Shown in pieces: positions 27,698 through 36,528 of a stretch of 64,000 bases of DNA. The notes under the pieces are model-generated. The model made no database searches, was not told the DNA's origin, and saw nothing but the letters and a program-made list of their open reading frames with translations. Origin of the DNA: Sneathiella sp. (lineage in GTDB: Bacteria; Pseudomonadota; Alphaproteobacteria; Sneathiellales; Sneathiellaceae). The stretch lies in contig PAKP01000015.1 in assembly GCA_002706985.1 (NCBI GenBank), positions 1 through 64,000 on the forward strand, in the 5' to 3' direction. How positions within the stretch are numbered: position 1 is the first letter of the stretch; each line of letters starts with the position of its first letter. A program made the translations under genes and the position numbers.

Positions 27698-29520
27698 CAG
27701 AGTGTCTCTCCATCATCGAATTCGTCTTCACCGGATATGTCATCGGGAAGTGCTATGTCAAGTGAAGGCCCGAGGTGCCGGACCTCCCGGATTGAGGCCG
27801 CCGGAAACAGCGACTTGATATTCTGGACAAGCGGGTGATTTTCAAGCACGGCGATCTCTGCCGCCTTGTCACTTTGGCGTTGCTCTGCAACCGTCGCGGC
27901 GCCTTCAGCTTGCGCCGTTATCCGGACTTCCCATTGCTCACCGGTTATATCCCGCAGGCGCTTGCCCAGTCGTGTTGCAAGATCCGCCTTCGCCCCAAGA
28001 GCCGGACTAAACTCGATCAGACCCTGCTTGAAGGTCACCGGGCAGACAAAATTTAGCACTTCTGCCTTCAGTTTGATATCTTCCCGTTCAACCAGCAGCT
28101 CAATGACGTCCTCAAGGGATTTAGGAGAGTTCTTTTCCTCGGCAGGCGGTTCAATAACCGGCTCCGGCACCTCATCATTTTTTGCCACCAGCGAGAGATG
28201 GGCCCGGGGATCTGACTCAGAGTGCTGCGTCGGCGATTCTGCCAGCGCCACCGCAGCTGCCCGTCCGCCCAAAGTGGGCACCGCGGTTGAGGAACGTGTT
28301 CCTGAGCCCGAGCCGCCACCATTACTTTGCCGCGGCGTATTAGTTTCCTGCGGGTTATCAACGTTTTGACGCGCCAGATCATGCGGTGTTGGCAATTCGC
28401 TTACATAGGCAAGCCGCACAAGGAGCATTTCTGCCGCCGCAAGCGGCATCGGCGCGTGACTGACTTCGTTCAACCCTTTCAGCAACATTTGCCAGCAGCG
28501 TGCGAGAACGGGCATTGTCAGCTTCGCCGCCATTTCCTCGCCGCGCGTGACCTCACCTCCCGCCATGGCGATATTGTTTGCCGCTTCCGGTGTAACCTTC
28601 AGGGACGTGAGCCAATGGGTAAGTTCCAGGAGGTCCTGTATAATCACGACCGGGTCTGCTCCGCTGTCATACTGACTTCGCAACAGAGCCAGAGCTGCCT
28701 TGATGTCCCCTTCCATCAACAGTCCCAGCAGATCAAGAATTCTGGTTCGGTCCGCCAGACCGAGCATGTCACGCACCTGGATCGACGTAACCTTGCCATC
28801 ACCATGGGCAATCGCTTGATCCAGCAACGACAACCCGTCCCGCACCGATCCTTCTGCGGCGCGGGCGATCAGGGCAAGGGCATCATCCTCAATCTCGGCC
28901 TCTTCCTTCTTGGCAATCGTTGCGAAGTAGGCTGCGAGCGTCTCCCCATCCACCCGCTTCAAATCGAAGCGCTGACAGCGGGACAGCACAGTGACAGGGA
29001 TTTTGCGAATCTCTGTCGTTGCGAAAATGAATTTTACATGTTCCGGCGGCTCTTCCAGCGTTTTCAGCAGCGCATTAAACGCATTTTTGGAGAGCATATG
29101 TACTTCGTCGATAATATAGATCTTGAAACGCGCGGCGACCGGCAGATACCGCACACCATCGATCAGTTCGCGAATATCATCAACACCGGTGCGGCTGGCG
29201 GCGTCCATTTCCAGGACGTCCTGATGGCGATCTTCGGCAATGGCAACGCAATTCTGGCAAACACCGCAGGGCGCAATCGTTGGCCCGCCATTCCCATCGG
29301 CTCCGGTGCAATTGAGACCGCGCGCGATAATGCGGGCGGTCGTCGTCTTTCCAATACCCCGGGTCCCGGTGAGCACAAAAGCATGGGCAAGGCGTCCCGC
29401 CTCCAGCGCGTTGGAGAGCGTCTTTACCATCGCTTCATGACCGATCAACTCATCAAATGTTGAGGGGCGGTACTTCCGGGCGAGGACACGATAAGGGCTT
29501 TTGGGTTGATCGCTAGTCAT
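27697..29520 (-). CDS. dnaX: DNA polymerase III subunit gamma/tau
   Basis: A 607-residue clamp-loader ATPase. Walker A is G-T-R-G-I-G-K-T-T, followed by four zinc-binding Cys, the Walker B D-E-V-H and sensor regions. A Pro/Ser-rich linker (about 385-460) leads to a C-terminal tau-like domain. I saw no slippery A-AAA-AAG frameshift site, so a separate short gamma form is not evident. It heads the dnaX-ybaB-recR operon; the SRP RNA gene lies 85 bp upstream. Confidence 0.95.
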   Translation of the reverse strand: MTSDQPKSPYRVLARKYRPSTFDELIGHEAMVKTLSNALEAGRLAHAFVLTGTRGIGKTTTARIIARGLNCTGADGNGGPTIAPCGVCQNCVAIAEDRHQDVLEMDAASRTGVDDIRELIDGVRYLPVAARFKIYIIDEVHMLSKNAFNALLKTLEEPPEHVKFIFATTEIRKIPVTVLSRCQRFDLKRVDGETLAAYFATIAKKEEAEIEDDALALIARAAEGSVRDGLSLLDQAIAHGDGKVTSIQVRDMLGLADRTRILDLLGLLMEGDIKAALALLRSQYDSGADPVVIIQDLLELTHWLTSLKVTPEAANNIAMAGGEVTRGEEMAAKLTMPVLARCWQMLLKGLNEVSHAPMPLAAAEMLLVRLAYVSELPTPHDLARQNVDNPQETNTPRQSNGGGSGSGTRSSTAVPTLGGRAAAVALAESPTQHSESDPRAHLSLVAKNDEVPEPVIEPPAEEKNSPKSLEDVIELLVEREDIKLKAEVLNFVCPVTFKQGLIEFSPALGAKADLATRLGKRLRDITGEQWEVRITAQAEGAATVAEQRQSDKAAEIAVLENHPLVQNIKSLFPAASIREVRHLGPSLDIALPDDISGEDEFDDGETL

Positions 29521-29604
29521 GGCGCAATCATAGCAGAGTTCATCTTCACAATGCCAGTTAAAGGAAGCGGTTTTGTGAGAGAAATGCGGGATCGACCGGC
29601 ATAA

Positions 29605-29703
29605 TAAAGAAGACTGACAACGACCCGCACCGAAACTCGTTACGGCTGCTTCCTTCCGGACCTGACCGGGTTCGCGAGGGGCACGCCCATCGCCAGCCTT
29701 CCA
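29605..29703 (-). ncRNA. ffs: Small signal recognition particle RNA (4.5S)
   Basis: The minus strand carries the conserved SRP core GGTCAGGTCCGGAAGGAAGC, followed by AGCCGTAACG. The ends pair (GAAGGCTGG with TCAGTCTTC), closing a hairpin of about 95-99 nt, followed by a T-rich tail. This is the RNA of the SRP that targets membrane proteins with Ffh. Its place just upstream of dnaX is common in bacteria. Exact ends are inferred from the stem and promoter. Confidence 0.95.
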
Positions 29704-29708
29704 CCGCC

Positions 29709-29737
29709 TATATCATGCAGATGCCGTCATTTAGCAA
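29709..29737 (-). promoter_or_regulatory. Promoter of the SRP RNA gene
   Basis: Read on the minus strand, TTGCTA and GATATA are 17 bases apart and end six or seven bases before the predicted RNA 5' end. Confidence 0.6.
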
Positions 29738-29838
29738 GCCCTTTTTGCCGCTTTTTTCCATTAGAAAATAGAACAATCATTCAAAAACCAGCATCTTGGC
29801 GATTGCGGGAACGAAAAACTTGTGACAATCTGCCGATC

Positions 29839-30756
29839 ATGAAAAATCCGATTGTCTTCGCTGGCGGCCGTCTTGACCGCGCCTCCCACCTCCGAACTGA
29901 TCCGAACTGGGTCACCGAAAAGCTAAAAGACCCGAGCAGTCGGTTCTTGCCAATGCATCAGTTGAAAGCCCTGGTTAACCTTGCCAGGAACGCGGCCATT
30001 GACTGGCGCGGTGTCGAAGATGTCCGTGAATTCATCGATGCCGGTGCGCCATTTATATTTCTCGGGATCGAGGAGGGAGCGTGCCATTTCGCGATAGATG
30101 TTTCGGCAATTGAAAACCCCAAACAACTGCCCAATCCCGACTGGGGCAAATTTATCGACGTACGCTCAATTGCCCCGCAGCTCAGCTCTGGTGAGGCCGG
30201 CGCCCTGGCGCAGGCGCGCTCCATGATCGACTGGCATATCCGGCATGGCTTTTGCGCGGTGTGCGGTGCCAAGACCCGTTCGCAGGAAGCGGGATATTCC
30301 CGCATATGCGAAGACCCCGCCTGCAAGGCGGCCCATTTCCCGAGAACGGACCCCGTTGCCATCATGATGGTAACCCGTGGCGACAAATGTCTATTGGGAC
30401 AGGGGATACACTTTCCGTCCGATTTTTATTCCTGCCTGGCGGGTTTCATTGAACCCGGTGAGACCATTGAGCAAGGAGTTCGGCGGGAAGTCTTCGAGGA
30501 GGCCGGTATCAAAGTCGGGGATGTTCGCTATCACCAGTCACAGCCCTGGCCATTTCCATCCTCATTGATGATCGGCTGTTTCGGCGAGGCGCTCAATGAC
30601 GAGATAGTCGTGGATAAAACAGAACTGCACGATGCCCGGTGGTTCACGCGCGAAGAGGTACTCGGAATGCTGGAGCAAAGCACCAAGCCAACCGGATTAC
30701 GCATGGGTGGCCCGATTGCACTCGCCCATCAATTGGCAAAAGCCTGGGTAGACTAA
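29839..30756 (+). CDS. nudC: NADH pyrophosphatase / NAD-cap hydrolase NudC
   Basis: A 305-residue Nudix hydrolase that cleaves NADH and removes NAD caps from RNA. A four-Cys zinc ribbon (C139, C142, C157, C162) precedes the Nudix box G-F-I-E-P-G-E-T ... R-E-V-F-E-E-A-G (202-223) and the NudC-specific S-Q-P-W-P-F-P (234-240). The ATG at 29839 is chosen; a TTG 12 codons earlier lacks support. Confidence 0.93.
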   Translation: MKNPIVFAGGRLDRASHLRTDPNWVTEKLKDPSSRFLPMHQLKALVNLARNAAIDWRGVEDVREFIDAGAPFIFLGIEEGACHFAIDVSAIENPKQLPNPDWGKFIDVRSIAPQLSSGEAGALAQARSMIDWHIRHGFCAVCGAKTRSQEAGYSRICEDPACKAAHFPRTDPVAIMMVTRGDKCLLGQGIHFPSDFYSCLAGFIEPGETIEQGVRREVFEEAGIKVGDVRYHQSQPWPFPSSLMIGCFGEALNDEIVVDKTELHDARWFTREEVLGMLEQSTKPTGLRMGGPIALAHQLAKAWVD

Positions 30757-30771
30757 GTCTTTGATGCCGTA

Positions 30772-31350
30772 CTAACGGGATACCGGGGCAAGCGTAAGCG
30801 GGTCGGTAATTCGGATAAGGCCACGGAACGGCAAAATCAGGACAGCGACCATTATCAGTTTCGCACCGTAGTCGCCAATCGCCCATGTATGCCATGGAAG
30901 ACCGGTTCCAGCAAAGGCAAGTACAAAGAAAATCACGGTATCAACAAAGGAAGCGATGATGGACGAGGCGACCGGAGCCTTCCACCATGTCTGACGCCGG
31001 AGCCGATCGAAAATCACCACATCCAGCAGCTGAGCGATCAGAAAAGCCGTTCCGGAGGCAATCGCAATACGCGGATTGGCAACAAGGATTGACATGACAA
31101 CTGCGGCAATAAAGCCGATAAAAACGACTTCCCGCGCCAATCTAACTCCAAGAGTGCGGTTCGTGATATCGGTCACCAGAAAAGCCACCGGATAGGAGAG
31201 CGCGCCCCAGGTAAACCAGTCATTGACCGGATACTCCACAAGAATATTGGAGGCAGTAACGACAGCCGTCATGGAGAGAATGCCGGTCAGCAGAAAAATC
31301 CTTTGCCCCGTGTTGAGACGGGTCATTTCAGCCATATATTTCTTTAGCAT
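30772..31350 (-). CDS. Queuosine precursor transporter (YhhQ/VUT family)
   Basis: An inner-membrane protein of about 192 residues, YhhQ-like, importing queuosine precursors such as preQ0/preQ1. It has six hydrophobic segments and the family motifs S-Y-P-V-A-F-L-V-T-D, A-S-G-T-A-F-L-I-A-Q-L-L-D-V and S-S-I-I-A-S-F-V-D-T. The ATG at 31350 is taken over an upstream TTG. No queuosine gene is adjacent. Confidence 0.88.
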   Translation of the reverse strand: MLKKYMAEMTRLNTGQRIFLLTGILSMTAVVTASNILVEYPVNDWFTWGALSYPVAFLVTDITNRTLGVRLAREVVFIGFIAAVVMSILVANPRIAIASGTAFLIAQLLDVVIFDRLRRQTWWKAPVASSIIASFVDTVIFFVLAFAGTGLPWHTWAIGDYGAKLIMVAVLILPFRGLIRITDPLTLAPVSR

Positions 31351-31445
31351 TTCTGTTTCTATCCAATTCTGGAGCGCGGCCCCGATCAAGGCCTAAAGAA
31401 GTTGCGCCTGCTTATATTCAAATCTGCCTTTGCGATCAAGGCGAA

Positions 31446-32306
31446 TCAGGAACCATACTGCCGTCGATACGGATTTGCGGGATATACACCGAGGATTTTA
31501 AGTTTTGCCGAGAAAAACTGCAATTCTTCAATAGCCCTGGCCACCCGCGCCTCTTCGGGATGTCCTTCGATATCGATATAAAACTGTGCCGCCTCGAAAC
31601 TCGCGTCGGTGATATAGCTCTCCAGCTTTGTCACATTAACGCCGTTTGTCGCGAACCCGCCCAAAGCCTTATAGAGAGCCGCAGGTTGGCTTCGAACCTG
31701 GAATACGAAGCTGGTCATGCAGCTTCCTTCCTTCGGGTCGGGGTCCTGCCGCTGTCGCGACATGATAATAAAGCGCGTCGTGTTTCCGATACGATCCTCA
31801 ACACGATCCCGTAATACATCAAGACCGTATATTTCACCGGCCAGGCTGGAAGCAATGGACGCCTGCGACTTGTCCCCCAGCTCTGCGATCATTTTCGCAG
31901 ATCCCGCCGTGTCTGCATGGATGATCGGCTCAATTCCGAGATCACGGATCAAACCACGGCATTGGGAAAGGGCCTGCTCATGGCTGTGCACAGCCTTCAC
32001 GTCAGAGAGTGTTGCACCTGGGACACCGAGAAGCTGATGCATGACAGGCTGAAAATGCTCCCCAATGATATAAAGGCCTGAATCTGGGAGCAAATGGTGA
32101 ATGTCGGCGACCCGGCCTCCCAATGAATTTTCAATGGGAATCATGGCAAGTAACGCCTCCCCTTCCCGGACGACCGTCAAGGCGTCCGCAAAGGTATCAC
32201 AGGCGATGGCTTCCATATCCGGAAAGACCGTACTGCAGGATAGGTGGCCATAAGCCCCGGGAACACCTTGAAAGGTAATACGATTGTCAGGCTCGATTTC
32301 AGACAT
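31446..32306 (-). CDS. pheA: Prephenate dehydratase
   Basis: A 284-residue monofunctional enzyme making phenylpyruvate in phenylalanine synthesis. The catalytic domain shows F-Q-G-V-P-G-A-Y and the T-R-F motif at 177-179; a C-terminal ACT domain (from about 197) should sense phenylalanine, with L-E-S-Y in place of the E-S-R-P motif. No chorismate mutase domain is fused. It follows kdsB by 18 bp. Confidence 0.94.
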   Translation of the reverse strand: MSEIEPDNRITFQGVPGAYGHLSCSTVFPDMEAIACDTFADALTVVREGEALLAMIPIENSLGGRVADIHHLLPDSGLYIIGEHFQPVMHQLLGVPGATLSDVKAVHSHEQALSQCRGLIRDLGIEPIIHADTAGSAKMIAELGDKSQASIASSLAGEIYGLDVLRDRVEDRIGNTTRFIIMSRQRQDPDPKEGSCMTSFVFQVRSQPAALYKALGGFATNGVNVTKLESYITDASFEAAQFYIDIEGHPEEARVARAIEELQFFSAKLKILGVYPANPYRRQYGS

Positions 32307-32324
32307 CTTAATATTCTCAAATGT

Positions 32325-33071
32325 TCAGGAAACAAACATATGGCGAATACGCGCCAAGTCTTCGGGAGTATCAACACCAAGGGGAACTGTGTCAACGACG
32401 GCGGCATCAATCCGCATTCCATTTTCAAGCGCCCGCAATTGTTCGAGCCGTTCTCTCTGTTCAAGAGGTGCAGGCGGCAATGCGACAAACCGCTCCAACG
32501 CCGCCCGGCGATAGGCATACAGGCCTATGTGATGATAATGCGGCCCCGCCCCCCATGGCGACTTCAGACGGCTGAACCACAAGGCGCGACCGATTCCCTC
32601 GCCTTCCTTCAGCGAGACAACTGCCTTTACCGCATTTTCATCCTCCAGCTCCTCCGGATCCGTGATTTCAGCGACGAGAGTGGCAATATCGACTGCGACA
32701 TTTTGTAGCGGCTGGAACACTGCGGCAATGGTGTTGGGATCCAGCGCGGGAAGATCGCCCTGTAAGTTGACAATGGCATCATATTTACCCTCGGGATCGA
32801 ACTTTTCAACCGCCTCGAATACTCTATCCGATCCTGAAGGATGATCAGGTCGTGTCAGGATGGCGTCTCCACCAGCAGCTTCGACAGCGCTGGCGATCTC
32901 CTCTTCCCCGCAGGCTACAACAGCCGGGCCGATGCCAGCTTCCTCCGCTCGACGCAACACCTGGACTATCATCGGCAGCCCGGCAATATCTGCAAGCGGC
33001 TTTCCCGGCAATCGAGTGGATGCCATTCGCGCCGGAATGACAATCAGTGGTTTTAGCGTTGCAGTACTCAT
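32325..33071 (-). CDS. kdsB: 3-deoxy-manno-octulosonate cytidylyltransferase
   Basis: A 248-residue enzyme that activates Kdo with CTP for lipopolysaccharide core synthesis. It opens with [15 protein letters not shown] and contains N-L-Q-G-D-L-P and H-I-G-L-Y-A-Y-R. Its presence shows that the host makes Kdo-containing LPS. The ATG at 33071 is preferred to a TTG seven codons upstream. It is co-transcribed with pheA. Confidence 0.94.
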   Translation of the reverse strand: MSTATLKPLIVIPARMASTRLPGKPLADIAGLPMIVQVLRRAEEAGIGPAVVACGEEEIASAVEAAGGDAILTRPDHPSGSDRVFEAVEKFDPEGKYDAIVNLQGDLPALDPNTIAAVFQPLQNVAVDIATLVAEITDPEELEDENAVKAVVSLKEGEGIGRALWFSRLKSPWGAGPHYHHIGLYAYRRAALERFVALPPAPLEQRERLEQLRALENGMRIDAAVVDTVPLGVDTPEDLARIRHMFVS

Positions 33072-33213
33072 GAAGTAAGTTCCAAACGTCAATTTTAGCC
33101 GTAAAGAGCATATATACGTCTTGCGCTCGACATGAGAAAGCGGTTAATTTCCCCTCGCTTTTTTTTATCGCGGCTGGTAAATGTACCGGCAGGTTTGATA
33201 GCTGAGGTCAGCA

Positions 33214-33759
33214 ATGAATACTTTTGAGTTCAACAAAATCGCCGCCGCCGTTCTTGCGGGCGTCTTAATTATTATGGTTATCAATGAAGTTGCGACACTT
33301 GCGGTTAGTCCGACATACCCGGAAGAACCCGCTTACGCCATTGATACAGGTAATGTTGCAAGCTCGGAAGTTGCCTCAAATGATGAAGTTGTCGGCCCGT
33401 CAATTGGTGTCTTACTTGCCTCCGCAGATCCCGCCAAGGGCGAAGACGTCTTCAAGAAATGTGCAGCCTGCCACACCGTTGAACAAGGCGGCCCCAACAA
33501 AATCGGTCCAAATCTTTATGGTGTCCTGAACAACCCCAAAGGCGCACATGAGGGATTCAGCTATTCAGATGCCTTGGTTGAGAAGGGCGGCAACTGGGGA
33601 TATGAGGACCTCAACGTCTTCCTGACCAGACCCCGCGATTTCATCAAGGGGACGAAAATGTCATTTGCCGGCATCAAGAAAGACGAAGACCGAGCTGACC
33701 TTATCGCCTATCTCAGAACTCTCGGAAAGAGCGACGTTCCTCTGCCGCCTGCTGAATAA
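33214..33759 (+). CDS. cycM: Membrane-anchored cytochrome c (CycM type)
   Basis: A 181-residue class I cytochrome c tethered by an uncleaved N-terminal helix (8-30), with a Pro/Ser/Val linker and the heme site C83-A-A-C86-H87. M149 in K-M-S-F-A-G is the likely axial ligand. CycM proteins carry electrons from the bc1 complex to cytochrome c oxidase. GAGG precedes the ATG. It is divergent from kdsB and 17 bp before hisN. Confidence 0.9.
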   Translation: MNTFEFNKIAAAVLAGVLIIMVINEVATLAVSPTYPEEPAYAIDTGNVASSEVASNDEVVGPSIGVLLASADPAKGEDVFKKCAACHTVEQGGPNKIGPNLYGVLNNPKGAHEGFSYSDALVEKGGNWGYEDLNVFLTRPRDFIKGTKMSFAGIKKDEDRADLIAYLRTLGKSDVPLPPAE

Positions 33760-33776
33760 CTCAGCGCGCGGCTTTC

Positions 33777-34550
33777 GTGAACAAGGATTGTCCGCCAGAA
33801 TTCATTGATCTTGCACATCGGATGGCTGATGCCGCTGGCAACGTCATCCGGCCCTATTTCCGTCAGAAGATCGATATTATCGGTAAATCGGACAGCAGCC
33901 CTGTCACGATTGCGGATCGCGATGCCGAAATGGCAATGCGAAACCTCATCGAGGCAACCTTTCCGGATCATGGCATTATTGGCGAAGAGCATGGGGATGT
34001 CAGGACTGACGCTGAGTATGTCTGGGTTCTTGATCCGATCGATGGCACGCTCTCTTTTATTTCCGGAAGTCCGACATTCGGAACACTGATCGCGCTTACC
34101 CGAAACGGCGTTCCCATTATGGGAATTCTCAACCAGCCTGTTTCCAATGAACGCTGGGTTGGTGCAAACGGCACGACAACCCTCAACGGCACCCCGATTT
34201 CGACACGAAACTGCACGCAACTCTCGGAGGCGACATTGTTTGCCTGGGGGGCCGAGTTGATGGAAGGAAACCATGAACAGCGGTTTCGGAATTTATATGG
34301 CGCCGTAAAAAGGAAGCGCTTCGGATATGATTGCTATGCATATGGCCTGCTGTCCCTGGGCTTTGTCGACATCATCGCCGATTGCGATATGAAGCCCTTT
34401 GACTATTGCGCCCTTGTGCCGATCGTCGAAAATGCAGGGGGACGGATAACGGACTGGAGCGGGAATTCCCTGACACTGTCTAATCCCGGCTATGTTCTTG
34501 CCGCCGGCGATATTGGCCTTCACTCTCAAGCCGTTAAAATACTTGAATAA
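33777..34550 (+). CDS. hisN: Histidinol-phosphatase (inositol monophosphatase family)
   Basis: A 257-residue Mg-dependent phosphatase. The metal sites are G-E-E-H-G and D-P-I-D-G-T-L-S-F, plus the late K-P-F-D-Y-C-A-L. The G-Y-D-C-Y-A-Y-G-L-L block matches the HisN histidinol-phosphatases of alphaproteobacteria better than true inositol phosphatases. Translation begins with GTG. It lies 17 bp after cycM. Confidence 0.85.
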   Translation: MNKDCPPEFIDLAHRMADAAGNVIRPYFRQKIDIIGKSDSSPVTIADRDAEMAMRNLIEATFPDHGIIGEEHGDVRTDAEYVWVLDPIDGTLSFISGSPTFGTLIALTRNGVPIMGILNQPVSNERWVGANGTTTLNGTPISTRNCTQLSEATLFAWGAELMEGNHEQRFRNLYGAVKRKRFGYDCYAYGLLSLGFVDIIADCDMKPFDYCALVPIVENAGGRITDWSGNSLTLSNPGYVLAAGDIGLHSQAVKILE

Positions 34551-34650
34551 CTCCAGCGAGATTTGAAACGCCTTTTCTCCTTGATGTCTCCGGGTTAACC
34601 TCCCATCTTTGAAAACATGCCGAGACACGCGCAATCAAGTGAGGACATCT

Positions 34651-36501
34651 ATGGGATTCGTCAGATCAGCCGTCGCCGCTATTCTTTTAATCAGCCTGCC
34701 ATTTTCCGTCGGCGCTGAGGAAGTTAAAACGATCAAAAGCCATGGGCTGTCTCTGGCAGGACCTCTGAAATACGGACCGGACTTCACGCATCTTGATTAT
34801 GTCAATCCGAACGCTCCCAAAGGAGGGGATGTCAAATTGTCCGCCGTTGGCGGTTTCGATAACCTGAACCCCTACATTTCAAAGGGACAGGCAGCAAACG
34901 GTCTGGGCCTCACATTCGAGACGTTGCTTACCCAGTCCTATGATGATCCGAGCGCGGAATATGGCCTGGTCGCCGAAAGTGTCGAGGTAGCGGAAGATTT
35001 GTCTTTTGCGATTTTCAATATGCGACCTGAGGCGCGCTTTCACGATGGCAGTCCGATCACCGCGGATGATGTGATCTTCAGCCTGGCTGCGGTAAAGGAG
35101 AGCGGCACACCGCTATTTCGCTACTATTACGCTAATGTAGAATCAGCGGAAAAACTGAATGATCACAGGATCAAGTTCAATTTCTCCGGCCCGCCGAACC
35201 GGGAACTCCCGCAGATCGTCGGGCAGCTATTACCCATCCTGTCAAAAAATTACTTTGAAAACCATAAATTCGAGGAAACAACCCTCACGCCGATACTCGG
35301 ATCAGGGCCATACCGCATCAAGAATTTTGAGGCCAACCGTTACATCACCTATGAACGGGTGCCCGATTACTGGGGTAAGGACCTGCCGATAAATGTCGGC
35401 AGAAATAACTTCGGCACGCTCCGCTACGACTTTTATCGGGATACGGCGGTGCTGTTGGAAGCATTCAAGGCCGGCGAATATGACTATAGATCAGAGAACA
35501 GCGCAAAAAACTGGGCAACCGGATATAATTTTCCGGCCGTAAAGCAAGGCCTCGTCATATTGGAAGAGATTCCAAACGAACGGTCTGCAGGCATGCAGGG
35601 TTACGCGTTCAACTTGCGGCGGGAAAAATTTCAGGATCCGGCCTTGCGCGAGGCGCTTATTTATGCCTTCGATTTTGAATGGCTGAATCGCAACATCTTT
35701 TATGACCAATACAGCCGCACAAACAGCTATTTTGAAAATTCCGTTATGGCTGCAACGGGTGAGCCAACGGAAGAGGAACTGGCGATACTGGAACCCTATC
35801 GCGATCAGCTTCCCCCGCGTGTCTTCGGCCCGGCCTTCAAGGCCCCTGTTACAGACGGATCCGGGCAGGATCGGGCACCGCTCCGTCAGGCAAAGAAAAT
35901 CCTGAATGACGCGGGCTGGAAGGTAGAGAACGGCAAGCTAATTGATCCCAATACAGGCAAGCCGCTCACCATCGAGTTTCTGATGTATGACCCCAACAGT
36001 TTGCGGATCACAGGGCCATACATTAAGAACCTCAAGAAACTTGGTATTGATGCCTCATCACGCGTCGTCGACTCGGCACAGTTCACCGAACGGCTACGCA
36101 ATTATGATTTCGATATGACAACTGCCGGGTTCGGCCAGTCCATCAGCCCCGGCAACGAACAGCGTGAATTCTGGGGTAGCGCCGCCGGACAACGCCCGGG
36201 CAGCCGAAATGTCATGGGGATTAACGATCCGGTCATAGATGCCCTGATCGAAAACCTCATTGCCGCCCCGACATATGAAGAGCTTATTCCGGCTGTTCGG
36301 GCGCTTGACCGTGTGCTGACATGGAATTTCTTTGTAGTTCCCCAGTTTCACGCTTCCTATGACCGCATCGCCTATTGGAATAAATTCGGACACACGGACG
36401 TAAACCCGGCTCAGGGTCCGGACATCCTGAGCTGGTGGGTCGACCCGGAGAAGGAACGCCAACTGCAAGAAGGTCTGAAGAAAATGCAGCAATCGCAGTA
36501 A
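34651..36501 (+). CDS. yejA: YejA-type ABC substrate-binding protein, copy 1
   Basis: A 616-residue periplasmic binding protein of the microcin C/oligopeptide transporter. A signal peptide ends near V-G-A at residue 22. The body begins G-L-S-L-A-G-P-L-K-Y-G-P-D-F and has Y-V-N-P-N-A-P-K-G-G. The ATG at 34651 has GAGGA upstream; the in-frame reading from 34609 is not needed. It is first of five co-directional yej genes with small gaps. Confidence 0.92.
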   Translation: MGFVRSAVAAILLISLPFSVGAEEVKTIKSHGLSLAGPLKYGPDFTHLDYVNPNAPKGGDVKLSAVGGFDNLNPYISKGQAANGLGLTFETLLTQSYDDPSAEYGLVAESVEVAEDLSFAIFNMRPEARFHDGSPITADDVIFSLAAVKESGTPLFRYYYANVESAEKLNDHRIKFNFSGPPNRELPQIVGQLLPILSKNYFENHKFEETTLTPILGSGPYRIKNFEANRYITYERVPDYWGKDLPINVGRNNFGTLRYDFYRDTAVLLEAFKAGEYDYRSENSAKNWATGYNFPAVKQGLVILEEIPNERSAGMQGYAFNLRREKFQDPALREALIYAFDFEWLNRNIFYDQYSRTNSYFENSVMAATGEPTEEELAILEPYRDQLPPRVFGPAFKAPVTDGSGQDRAPLRQAKKILNDAGWKVENGKLIDPNTGKPLTIEFLMYDPNSLRITGPYIKNLKKLGIDASSRVVDSAQFTERLRNYDFDMTTAGFGQSISPGNEQREFWGSAAGQRPGSRNVMGINDPVIDALIENLIAAPTYEELIPAVRALDRVLTWNFFVVPQFHASYDRIAYWNKFGHTDVNPAQGPDILSWWVDPEKERQLQEGLKKMQQSQ

Positions 36502-36528
36502 CGAATAGCGCCATCAGGGAGATTTGAG

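Noticed and set aside
28327..29463. A 378-residue plus-strand frame
   Set aside because: It is a shadow inside dnaX, rich in Gln, Arg and His with no recognisable motif.
27697..29520. Programmed frameshift site in dnaX
   Set aside because: No A-AAA-AAG slippery sequence with a following stop was seen in the expected region.
33135..33171. Terminator-like hairpin with eight T between kdsB and cycM
   Set aside because: The stem is only about six bp with a long loop, and both neighbours are transcribed away from it; no small RNA could be supported.
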